Shown: piece by piece, positions 14,162 to 21,285 of the stretch
How positions within the stretch are numbered: the first letter of the stretch is position 1
How the letters are laid out: every line of letters begins with the position of its first letter
NCBI GenBank assembly: GCA_017610175.1
Contig: JAFCCO010000014.1
Span: 1-32,954 of the forward strand
Reading direction: 5' to 3'
Length of the DNA stretch: 32,954 bases
Origin: Candidatus Iainarchaeum sp.
GTDB taxonomy: Archaea; Iainarchaeota; Iainarchaeia; Iainarchaeales; GCA-2688035
Made by a program: the position numbers and the translations under genes
Notes under the pieces: model-generated
Databases searched by the model: none
What the model was told of the DNA's origin: nothing
Seen by the model: only the letters and a program-made list of their open reading frames with translations

Positions 14162-14187
14162 AAAACCCCGCTTTGTGGGCGGGGTTT
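14162..14187 (+). terminator. Intrinsic-type terminator of the rightward operon
   Basis: A perfect nine-pair stem AAACCCCGC/GCGGGGTTT with a seven-base loop lies 19 bases after the last rightward gene, preceded by an A-run. It would stop transcription from the left before the convergent region. Confidence 0.8.
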
Positions 14188-14228
14188 AGGAATTTGGCTT
14201 TATATGACTATACATAACTGTACAAATT

Positions 14229-14240
14229 GAATATATAAAG
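14229..14240 (+). promoter_or_regulatory. TATA box for a small RNA
   Basis: The box GAATATATAAAG contains TATATAAA (14232-14239), preceded by ATTGA as a possible BRE. No ORF of note follows on this strand, but a perfect inverted repeat starts 24 bases from the box centre, at the expected transcription start. Confidence 0.6.
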
Positions 14241-14259
14241 CTTAGACAATTTAATTTTT

Positions 14260-14318
14260 GGCAGGCACATAAGTAGAGAAGCCCAACTGAAAAGCGTGCC
14301 TGCCGTTGAAGTTTTTTT
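14260..14318 (+). ncRNA. Candidate small structured viral RNA (~59 nt)
   Basis: The 5' arm GGCAGGCAC (14260-14268) pairs perfectly with GTGCCTGCC (14296-14304), enclosing a 27-nt loop. Seven consecutive Ts follow at 14312-14318. The first G is at the right distance from the TATA box at 14232-14239 and the T-run would end the transcript, so the whole unit reads as promoter, stem-loop RNA and terminator. It stands alone between the two convergent operons. It could instead be a protein-binding or termination site in DNA. Confidence 0.5.
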
Positions 14319-14337
14319 GCTTCAGGGTGAATCAAAG

Positions 14338-14354
14338 CAAAAAGTGCCTTTTTG
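14338..14354 (-). terminator. Terminator of the leftward operon
   Basis: On the minus strand CAAAAAG-GCA-CTTTTTG forms a seven-pair hairpin whose second arm is a T-run, 17 bases after the last leftward stop (14371). A second short stem with an A/T-run follows. Confidence 0.5.
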
Positions 14355-14370
14355 TAGAATAAGCGTGTAG

Positions 14371-14496
14371 TTAAAGCCCTGACTTTTTTGCAAGCTTTAT
14401 GAACTGCTCAAAGCTCATCCCAATCCCGCCTTCCTGCATTTTTTTATCATACAGGCTACGCATCTTTTTCATATCTCCTTTGTAATACATAAACAT
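14371..14496 (-). CDS. Small basic helical protein (41 aa)
   Basis: The ORF reads MFMYYKGDMKKMRSLYDKK... and ends in a helix FEQFIKLAKKSG. The perfect SD AAGGAGGTGAA stands immediately upstream. It is the last gene of the leftward virion operon. The size and charge are like small virion or DNA-binding proteins, but nothing more can be said. Confidence 0.6.
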   Translation of the reverse strand: MFMYYKGDMKKMRSLYDKKMQEGGIGMSFEQFIKLAKKSGL

Positions 14497-14508
14497 TTCA
14501 CCTCCTTT

Positions 14509-14568
14509 TCAGTCAATGTATGCTCTGAATCCAGCATAAGTATAATAACGCCTTTTCTTTCGAGCCAT
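14509..14568 (-). CDS. Possible 19-aa arginine/tyrosine-rich peptide
   Basis: MARKKRRYYTYAGFRAYID starts at an ATG that overlaps the previous stop (ATGTGATGG context), with GGGGG about 7 nt upstream. It is very short and may be a chance ORF, but its basic/aromatic make-up resembles its neighbours. Confidence 0.35.
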   Translation of the reverse strand: MARKKRRYYTYAGFRAYID

Positions 14569-14690
14569 CACATGTACCCCCGTTGCCTTGCAATCTTTTT
14601 CCAATAGGTTTTCAAACCGTTTGGAGTCTTTGGATTGCGAATTATCTTTAAGATAATTGCCTTCGTCATCTTCGGTGCTTTACGAACCAT
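14568..14690 (-). CDS. Small highly basic protein (40 aa)
   Basis: MVRKAPKMTKAIILKIIRNP and a C-terminal half rich in K/R/W/Y make it strongly cationic. The SD GGAGGTGA precedes it. It lies in a set of four tiny basic proteins at the end of the virion operon, so a genome-condensing role is possible. Confidence 0.55.
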   Translation of the reverse strand: MVRKAPKMTKAIILKIIRNPKTPNGLKTYWKKIARQRGYM

Positions 14691-14704
14691 TACACATCAC
14701 CTCC

Positions 14705-14947
14705 TTAAACAATTCTTTCATCCGATTCACGATATTGGTCATAAATGCTAACTGGCTTTTTCTTTAACCTTTGCTTTATGGCCGAATACAAAGAACCAAG
14801 CGGTTTTCGCTTAAAACCAAACAAAGGCTTTGCCTTTCTTCTGCGCCTTTTTACTTTCCTTCCACGCTTTTTTGGAAAAGCTGCCAAGCTACCTCGCCCT
14901 TTCGGGGAAGAATCCATTGACAAAAGCATTGCCCTTTTTTGCCTCAT
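14705..14947 (-). CDS. Highly basic protein, candidate genome-condensing protein (80 aa)
   Basis: Roughly a third of the residues are K or R, with the run KKRGRKVKRRRRKAKP near residues 26-41 and a second basic part QRLKKKP. Spindle-shaped viruses such as SSV1 carry a small basic DNA-binding virion protein (VP2), and this product could have that role; no homology is claimed. The start follows the SD GGAGG, and its ATG overlaps the preceding stop. Confidence 0.6.
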   Translation of the reverse strand: MRQKRAMLLSMDSSPKGRGSLAAFPKKRGRKVKRRRRKAKPLFGFKRKPLGSLYSAIKQRLKKKPVSIYDQYRESDERIV

Positions 14948-15108
14948 TCAAACAACCTCCTTGCTCGCTTTAACATTTTAACAGCTTCAGGCTTTCCAGT
15001 TCGCTGCAAGTGAACCTCTTTAATATGCAACTGCCTTCCAGCCCGAACAAAGTTTTTATCTTTGTCAAAGTCTGAAGCCACTTTCCTTAAATAGTTTGCC
15101 AAATCCAT
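14944..15108 (-). CDS. Small basic helical protein (54 aa)
   Basis: The protein MDLANYLRKVASDFDKDKNF... is soluble and basic with two likely helices. The reading frame is open far upstream, but the longer version would overlap the whole preceding membrane-protein gene and lacks an SD. ATG 15108 has AGGTGA 5-10 nt before it, inside the stop of that gene, so I use it. Confidence 0.6.
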   Translation of the reverse strand: MDLANYLRKVASDFDKDKNFVRAGRQLHIKEVHLQRTGKPEAVKMLKRARRLFE

Positions 15109-15113
15109 TCCCG

Positions 15114-15467
15114 TCACCTGTTCTTTAACACTCTTGAAATTCCCATCACCATCAAAACCGCAACCGTCAAAATCACCATGTCCAACATAAAGTTGAAGTA
15201 CGGGCCAAGCATTACATCCATTGCCGCAATCATTAGAACAGTTATTCCCAAAGTCGCTCCCATTGGAACTCTCGACTGCCACATAAAAACCGAAAACACA
15301 AGCAGCAAAATTATTGAAAAGAAAAACTCGTTGGAGAACGATCCACGAACAATGCAACCGCCTATGGCGTTTAAGTCAGAGTTGTTAAAGTCGCATCCGT
15401 TCAAGTCCATTGCAAGAGCAGAACCTGCAAAAAGCAAAAACATAAACAAAGCAATCAATCGTTTCAC
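15114..15467 (-). CDS. Secreted/membrane protein with signal peptide (117 aa)
   Basis: A signal peptide (MKRLIALFMFLLFAGSALA) is followed by a short domain with two cysteines (NGCDFNNSDLNAIGGC) and three hydrophobic helices (about residues 46-62, 68-85, 92-110). It follows the 151-aa membrane protein and the giant spike candidate, so it is a likely virion envelope component. Confidence 0.65.
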   Translation of the reverse strand: MKRLIALFMFLLFAGSALAMDLNGCDFNNSDLNAIGGCIVRGSFSNEFFFSIILLLVFSVFMWQSRVPMGATLGITVLMIAAMDVMLGPYFNFMLDMVILTVAVLMVMGISRVLKNR

Positions 15468-15470
15468 GTT

Positions 15471-15926
15471 CTACCCTCTCCCCACAAACGACCACACTAT
15501 GGATAACAGATCACCCAAAATGTAAACCATTGCAATTACCTGAATTGCCATAATTATTCCCTGAATCATTATTGCAATTTGTGAAAGTCCAATTGGAACA
15601 AGCATTGAGTTCAAAAAGTTTATCCACCCAGACCCAATTATAGGGATCATTCCCCAAATTTCAACCATTCCTCCAACCGTTCCAAGAATTCCTTGAGCCG
15701 GATCGTCCCTTCGTTGAACGTCAATACTTTCAGTGTTTGCATCTGTTCCGGAAATAGTTCCACTTAATGAAACAAGAGCGTTTGAATCCAAGTCAGTGCT
15801 GTTTGGAATTGCTGAAATTCGACTTGCAAACCAAGCATCAGTCATCATAAAATCATACAAACCAGACAGGGCAAACAACATTATGAACAGCATATAAAAT
15901 GTGTCCTTAAATAGTGTATCAGCCAT
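15471..15926 (-). CDS. Multi-pass membrane protein (151 aa)
   Basis: The N-terminal helix (about residues 10-28) precedes a polar loop with T/S/D/N residues. Three hydrophobic segments follow in the C-terminal 80 residues (MIPIIGSGWINFL, IAIMIQGIIMAIQVIAMVYI and a last one). It starts one base before the stop of the giant spike gene, so it is strictly coupled to it and may anchor or assemble it. Confidence 0.65.
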   Translation of the reverse strand: MADTLFKDTFYMLFIMLFALSGLYDFMMTDAWFASRISAIPNSTDLDSNALVSLSGTISGTDANTESIDVQRRDDPAQGILGTVGGMVEIWGMIPIIGSGWINFLNSMLVPIGLSQIAIMIQGIIMAIQVIAMVYILGDLLSIVWSFVGRG

Positions 15927-18900
15927 TTATCCAGCACCCCGCCTATATAAAATTGCCGCAAACACAGCAAGCCCTGCCAAAGCAGTTAAAATTGGTGGAA
16001 CCCAATTCAAGTAAGTGAACATTGCCATCTCAATCATTACAATTATTCCAATCGCACTCATATCGGTTGTTAGCCCAACCCCAATTGCAACAACTGTTGC
16101 AATTATTATGAAAGAAGAAAGCATTAGCAAAAAAAAGCAAGGTTCTCCAGGCTCATTCATGCAGCCAAACTGCGACCTAAAAGCCGCACTGCTTAACTGA
16201 ATAACCAAATCGTTTGAACCAGCTCCGAAAACGTACAGTGAATAACTTGATTCCCTAATTAGCCCATTTTCAGTTTCAACAAAAACCGTTACAACAATTG
16301 GAGTTTCGTCAATTAGGCTTGCGTAAGGAATTGTAAAACCACAAGTTGTACCACAAGATTGGTTTGCGTCAATGTTTGAATCAAAAACGTTACTATATCT
16401 AATATAAGCCCAACTGCTTACAATTGTTCCGTTGGTGTCAATTGAAACATTTACATCACCACCGGTTGAACTGTATTCCAAATAACCCTTGCTTGGAACA
16501 ACTTGAATTGCAACATACTCCCAAGGAGGCGCTCTTTGAGTTATTTCAGTTGTGTCAAGATAAACATAATAACCAGTAAAATTTATTTTCAAAGACTTGG
16601 TGAACAAAAATCCACCATCTGAATCATAAAAATCAAAGTCATAATCGTTGTCAACCAAAAACGAAAGCGAAGCCGTTCCGGAATCGTCAGTTGCAACGCT
16701 TTGAACTTCAACACGGCCTTCTCCTGTAATTGATTTAAACGATTTGATTAAAATGTTTGGAACGGTTGACAAGTCAGAAGTGTCAAGAGTGTAAAACGCA
16801 GCAGTTATTCCGTCAACAGCCTTTGGCAAATACATTTGAATTACATCGGTTTGAGGCGCTCCCTTATAATTAATTTCGCGCTTTCGAGTAAGGTAAGTGT
16901 TTCCCCCGTTTAAGTCAAGCTGGTAATACGACAAAGTGTTTGGCAAAGCGTGGAAAAACACCGGAGCGGTTTTTCCCGAAAACGAAACGCTTCCAGTTCC
17001 CCTAACATCCAAATCAAACGGTGAAACAGCCGACAAGTCATCCTCATCCTTTGGAATTTCAAACTTTACAATAACCATATTGTAGTCGTAAACTTCGTAA
17101 TTGTTGTCGTATATTCTGAAAAAATAGTTTACATCCTGGTTGTTTACAAAGAACGAAACCTTTCCAGCAGAATCCGTTTGCCTTCTCTCTGAAACGTTTA
17201 CGTCAGGCAAACGCAGTTCAATAATTGTATTTGGTAAAATAGTTGTTCCCGGTGGATCGTAAAACATAAACTTATCAGTTTGGCCGTAAATGTCTTGCAA
17301 AAGCGTAACGTTTAAATCAATTACTGAAAACTGGTTTACGTCTTTCCAAAACCATTCACGGGTTGTGTACGTTCCAGAAGTTTCAGCCCTAATTGTATAA
17401 TCTGCCGTTGAAATGTTGTTCAAGTCCAAGTGCAAAAGCCCACTCGAAGTCGAGTCAGCCGAACCGTTTACAGTTAGCGTTCCAGGATCGATTGAACCGT
17501 GAGTGTTCTCATCCTTAAACATTAACTGCAACCGGCCTTCCTCAACAGCAAACGTTATGTTGGAGTCGTCAGTTATGTCATTTCCAAAAACGTCTGACCC
17601 AAACACCCGGTACGTTACCTCCCAGCTTCCAGCATAAGGCAGCAAAACATTTGCGTTCTGGTCGCTCGACTGCAACACATTGTTTCTATACCATTCAAAC
17701 GAACTCGTTGAAACGTTGTTGACATCGCTTGCATCGGAACCAGCAATTTGCACAACCACCTTTGAACCAGAAACAACCTGTGATCGAGCAAATGAAAAGT
17801 CTGCGTTCAAGTCAATGGTTTCAACCTCAAACGTTGCGTCACTGTCGTCATATTGAGAAAAAACGCTGTCAGCAATCTTTACAATAACCTTCCAATCTCC
17901 AAAGATTGCGGGAACCGTCCAAGAATAGTGGCAAATGTCTGAAACCGAAAAGTTGTTGGTGTCACAGAAAACCTCGCTCGAATCAGTGTTCACATCATCA
18001 ATTATTTCAACCGTTTCACCAGACTTAAAATAATTAATATCAATTAACAAAGTGTTGTCGACATCGCTTTGAACCTCAAAATTTATGTCAACCGTTTGCG
18101 AAACAATGAACACCTCGCCACCGTTCGGAGCCAAAACGTTTACGTCAATTCCTGAAAAAGTCTCCTGCACTCCGTAAGTCTGCAAGGCGCCCCGCTCTGA
18201 ATTATAAATAAGCAATGCTTCGTCATCAGACAGTTCCTTTGTAAAAAACTTCAATGTGTCAACCACCCCATCCAAAACTCCGCCTGTTGCCCCAACATTA
18301 AATTCAGAAATACTTCCACCGTCAATTGTTCCCCGTGGTTGGTTTAAAACGTTTCCGTCAACAGTTGAACCGTTTACATAAATCTTCATCCTGTTGTTTG
18401 AATTGCTATAAGTTGCAATCACATGATACCAAACGTTTGCGTCAAAAGTTTGCTTTGACGTAACCGCATTAGCCGTTCCATTTACTCCCTCAGTTGTTCT
18501 GAACATAATTCCAAGCTGGTCAGAAGCATCATAATCACGCCAACCTAAAGCAATATAGTTAGATGCAGCCAAATCCTTTTCAAAAAACAACTGCGTTGCG
18601 TTCTTCGTGTCATCCCAAACATTTGGCCGCTGTGCCCACAAAGAAAACGAAAACTCGTCATAGGTTCCAGTTGACATGAAAGTTGAAGAGCTTGAAAGAG
18701 AAGCCAAATAGCTTGTTGCGTTTGCGTGTTTTCCAACGACTCCCGGCCGCGTTCCAGCTCCATGAAGCAAAGCGTTTCCACCCGTTGCCCTGTTGTTCGC
18801 AATTGCCGAACTTGACGATTCGTTCATATCCCAAACCGTGTTATAGTCTGGTGTAAATGTTGCGTTTGAGTCAGCCAAAGGCGAAGCCGCCACATTCCCA

Positions 18901-19808
18901 TAATAAATATTAAAATTTATGTTTGCCGAAGCATCAAACGTGTCAGTTACCCGAACCCACGCAATCATATTTTGGTCAGAGTAATCCCAACGCTCTAAAT
19001 AAAACTCCAACAAAGCGGAATCGGTTCCGTCAACAAACCGAATGTCCTTTCCTGAAGGGTCAACAGTTAACCAAAAGTTCGTTTGCTCGGAGTTAAAGTC
19101 AACTAACACAACATGGTCTGTTGTAACGTTTCCAGAAAGCCAGGACGAAGTCTTTAATAAAATGTTCTTTTTAGCCCTCCAATTAGTGTCCCACCAATCC
19201 CACTCTGAAATCTCTTCTCCCAAAAATGTTGGAATCCAGTCAACGCTGTTCTCTCCCAAAACCGCTTTCTTCTTTCCCCAAACCCGCAGCCTGTAAGTTT
19301 CACCCTTTAAAGCTTTAAACCCATAAAAATTTCCAACCTTTTCCCAACGGCTTTCAACGTGGCTTCCACAAACCTTTCTAACGTTTCGAGAACAACTACA
19401 TTCACCTGCCACCTTTCCATCAACGCAACCTATACTCAAGCAAGAACTCTGATTCAAGTCACCAAAACCAAATGTAAAATATTCCAGCTCAATGCAGTAA
19501 TCGTTCACTTGAAAGGAACGCTCTTTAAAAACGTCAACTCCAAAATCCTGCAACCCAGGCGACTTAGCCGAACGCTTTGCAACATCAAAACCAAACTGTG
19601 AATCGTTCTGCAAAGAAACGGTTCTATTAAAACTCTCCGCACTCAAGTCCCACTCAATCCACGCCTCACAGTCTACAAGGCAGGAATCTGTGTTTGACAA
19701 AAGAGTAAAACGGCTGTTGCCAATGTTTTTAACGTCCAAAGTGGCAGCCGCGTAGCTAACCAAAAAGAGCGTGAAAAACGCTACTGCTAAGTAGGCAAAT
19801 CGCTTCAT
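15927..19808 (-). CDS. Giant surface protein with DUF2341- and LamG-like regions (1293 aa)
   Basis: A signal peptide (about 1-21) leads a cysteine-containing N-terminal part. A DUF2341-like region begins at WWDTNWRAKKNILL near residue 205, then a LamG/concanavalin-like beta-sandwich (about 330-545, with DEFSFSLWAQRP and MKIYVNGSTVDG). Several Ig-like beta domains follow (for example NVLAPNGGEVFIVSQTV), and three transmembrane helices close the last ~70 residues. Many N-x-S/T sites are visible. The layout is that of an envelope spike, and LamG-like proteins are known in other archaeal spindle-shaped viruses. It would bind host surface sugar or protein, and the virus-coded glycosyltransferases may modify it. 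Confidence 0.78.
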   Translation of the reverse strand: MKRFAYLAVAFFTLFLVSYAAATLDVKNIGNSRFTLLSNTDSCLVDCEAWIEWDLSAESFNRTVSLQNDSQFGFDVAKRSAKSPGLQDFGVDVFKERSFQVNDYCIELEYFTFGFGDLNQSSCLSIGCVDGKVAGECSCSRNVRKVCGSHVESRWEKVGNFYGFKALKGETYRLRVWGKKKAVLGENSVDWIPTFLGEEISEWDWWDTNWRAKKNILLKTSSWLSGNVTTDHVVLVDFNSEQTNFWLTVDPSGKDIRFVDGTDSALLEFYLERWDYSDQNMIAWVRVTDTFDASANINFNIYYGNVAASPLADSNATFTPDYNTVWDMNESSSSAIANNRATGGNALLHGAGTRPGVVGKHANATSYLASLSSSSTFMSTGTYDEFSFSLWAQRPNVWDDTKNATQLFFEKDLAASNYIALGWRDYDASDQLGIMFRTTEGVNGTANAVTSKQTFDANVWYHVIATYSNSNNRMKIYVNGSTVDGNVLNQPRGTIDGGSISEFNVGATGGVLDGVVDTLKFFTKELSDDEALLIYNSERGALQTYGVQETFSGIDVNVLAPNGGEVFIVSQTVDINFEVQSDVDNTLLIDINYFKSGETVEIIDDVNTDSSEVFCDTNNFSVSDICHYSWTVPAIFGDWKVIVKIADSVFSQYDDSDATFEVETIDLNADFSFARSQVVSGSKVVVQIAGSDASDVNNVSTSSFEWYRNNVLQSSDQNANVLLPYAGSWEVTYRVFGSDVFGNDITDDSNITFAVEEGRLQLMFKDENTHGSIDPGTLTVNGSADSTSSGLLHLDLNNISTADYTIRAETSGTYTTREWFWKDVNQFSVIDLNVTLLQDIYGQTDKFMFYDPPGTTILPNTIIELRLPDVNVSERRQTDSAGKVSFFVNNQDVNYFFRIYDNNYEVYDYNMVIVKFEIPKDEDDLSAVSPFDLDVRGTGSVSFSGKTAPVFFHALPNTLSYYQLDLNGGNTYLTRKREINYKGAPQTDVIQMYLPKAVDGITAAFYTLDTSDLSTVPNILIKSFKSITGEGRVEVQSVATDDSGTASLSFLVDNDYDFDFYDSDGGFLFTKSLKINFTGYYVYLDTTEITQRAPPWEYVAIQVVPSKGYLEYSSTGGDVNVSIDTNGTIVSSWAYIRYSNVFDSNIDANQSCGTTCGFTIPYASLIDETPIVVTVFVETENGLIRESSYSLYVFGAGSNDLVIQLSSAAFRSQFGCMNEPGEPCFFLLMLSSFIIIATVVAIGVGLTTDMSAIGIIVMIEMAMFTYLNWVPPILTALAGLAVFAAILYRRGAG

Positions 19809-19832
19809 TGGTTATTTTCCTCCACGAAACTC

Positions 19833-20075
19833 CTACTGAAAGTACTGCGGACCTTCAGGCTCTCTGAAACTTCTGTAAACGTGGTACAAAAGCATTACCC
19901 CAAGCACCAACGGAATCAGCTGCACCAAAACCTTCGTAGTAGCCCCATACGGGAACGCATCAGCGTTTCCAATCAATGAATACAACGGGTTTTGAAGTGG
20001 ATCGTACATTGCTAACGCTACATACAACAGCATGAATCCAATTGGAGCTTCAATTATTGCTCCCCAATTCACCAT
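19833..20075 (-). CDS. Second two-helix coat-like protein (80 aa)
   Basis: A hydrophobic helix (about residues 6-23), a polar turn of about 25 residues and a second helix (TTKVLVQLIPLVLGVMLLYHVYRSF) give the same hairpin layout as the capsid protein at 4609. The basic/polar tail is longer. I use ATG 20075 because GGAGGA lies 9 nt before it; the longer TTG start would overlap that SD. It sits between two envelope spike genes. It may be a minor capsid paralogue (VP3-like) or an unrelated membrane protein. Confidence 0.6.
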   Translation of the reverse strand: MVNWGAIIEAPIGFMLLYVALAMYDPLQNPLYSLIGNADAFPYGATTKVLVQLIPLVLGVMLLYHVYRSFREPEGPQYFQ

Positions 20076-20179
20076 GTTAATCCATTCCTCCAATTAATTT
20101 TTTTGCCATTCATTCTATTACCTACTTTTTTGCAACCCCAATAGGGGGGCAGCTTTACTGTAAAGCCCTTTCACAGGCT

Positions 20180-21031
20180 TCACAGCACAACTGCGAATAT
20201 GTATATGCTGATTGCGATCACTACACCAGCCACAACTAAACCCAACATCATCGGGCCAGACAATTGGTCTTTTGCTGCCAAGTACCCTGCTGCAATAAAC
20301 AGGAACAAAGCCGCCAAAGCCAACTCAGTCAACAACGCAATATTGTATGCATCACTGTCTGCGGTGTGGAGCAATCCCACTGTCGCTTCCGTGTTTCCGA
20401 TTCCATCTGTCGTATAGTAACACACTGTGTGTTCTCCAAACGATAGACCAAATGGAGCAGTATATGTTGAATAGTTCGGTGCGCATTTACCCTGTCTGCT
20501 TTCACTGTACTGTGTCACAACATTTCCACCATTTGCATCAGTTCCGTAACCCACGCAGGTTGGAACTAACGTTACAACATCGTTTGAAATGGTGTGTTCT
20601 GTGTCACAAGCGTTTGTGTCGATGTAAACTGTGGTCGTTGTCATTGCGTTTGCGTCATCAATGGTTGTTATGTCATAGACATTAACATCGATGTGATAGT
20701 TTGCATCCAATCCCGTTGGCAGAGTCCAGGTGTAAGAACACCCTTGTGCTGTTGAACTCAACGGAAGAGAACAAAAATCCATCGAATTTCCGTCAACAAT
20801 CTCTGTTTTCAGTGTGTCAGAACAACTTACGCTGTCTGTGCAATATGCAATCACAATGTTTGCATCTTCTGGATCGTCAGCGTCAGCAACAGTGAAGTCA
20901 ATGGTAGTCGTTGCAGAAGGATAGTAGTAGTTTCCATCAGTCACAAGATTTACAACTGTGGGATCAGCCGCAAAAGCAAAACTTGCTATTAACAGAAACG
21001 ATAGAATTACCGCTATTTTCTTATCGAACAT
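20180..21031 (-). CDS. Secreted spike-like protein with C-terminal membrane hairpin (283 aa)
   Basis: A signal peptide (about 1-21, ending SFAFA) leads an ectodomain with one or two Ig-like units (DGNYYYPSATTTIDFTVADA) and about eight cysteines. Two transmembrane helices lie near the end (about 230-249 and 260-280). The strong SD GGAGGTGA precedes ATG 21031. It is likely a virion glycoprotein. After its stop, the 100 bases to the next gene hold a 15-nt palindrome GCTTTACTGTAAAGC (20152-20166). Confidence 0.7.
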   Translation of the reverse strand: MFDKKIAVILSFLLIASFAFAADPTVVNLVTDGNYYYPSATTTIDFTVADADDPEDANIVIAYCTDSVSCSDTLKTEIVDGNSMDFCSLPLSSTAQGCSYTWTLPTGLDANYHIDVNVYDITTIDDANAMTTTTVYIDTNACDTEHTISNDVVTLVPTCVGYGTDANGGNVVTQYSESRQGKCAPNYSTYTAPFGLSFGEHTVCYYTTDGIGNTEATVGLLHTADSDAYNIALLTELALAALFLFIAAGYLAAKDQLSGPMMLGLVVAGVVIAISIYIFAVVL

Positions 21032-21040
21032 ATTCGTTTT

Positions 21041-21271
21041 TCACCTCCTTTTCCTTTTCTTTTTTTTGTAAGGCTGTGAAGCCTTAACCATGTTAAACGA
21101 CTGGTTCGCAACAGCGCCAGCCACTCCGATTCCAACAAAACCCTCAATCGTTCCGGAAAGGTTTGCTGTCGTTCTCGGCCTTGAAAGCAACTGTGTTGAC
21201 TGAAGCGCAAGCGCTCCACCGAAAGCAGCGTCTTTCATTTTTTCAAATTCATTCATTTTCTTTTTTGGCAT
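21041..21271 (-). CDS. Small protein with central hydrophobic stretch and basic tail (76 aa)
   Basis: The charged start MPKKKMNEFEKMKDA precedes a glycine/alanine-rich stretch (GTIEGFVGIGVAGAVANQ), and the end is KKKKRKRR. The SD GGGAGGT lies 10 nt before ATG 21271. It follows the large 1143-aa gene. The tail could bind genome DNA and the hydrophobic part the envelope, but no family is recognised. Confidence 0.6.
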   Translation of the reverse strand: MPKKKMNEFEKMKDAAFGGALALQSTQLLSRPRTTANLSGTIEGFVGIGVAGAVANQSFNMVKASQPYKKKKRKRR

Positions 21272-21285
21272 AACAAGTTACCTCC

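Noticed and set aside
14327..14362. SD-like GGGTGAATCAAAG followed by GTG after the small RNA
   Set aside because: The frame stops after eight codons; the similarity to the SD context at 8419 is too short to mean a lost gene copy.
15109..15357. Longer N-terminus for the 54-aa protein at 14944
   Set aside because: It would overlap almost all of the signal-peptide membrane protein on the same strand and lacks an SD; the cysteine-rich sequence is a frame shadow.
20096..20179. CCCCTATTGGGG hairpin as a terminator for the 283-aa gene
   Set aside because: The stem is four pairs with a four-base loop and is followed on the minus strand by an A-run rather than a T-run.
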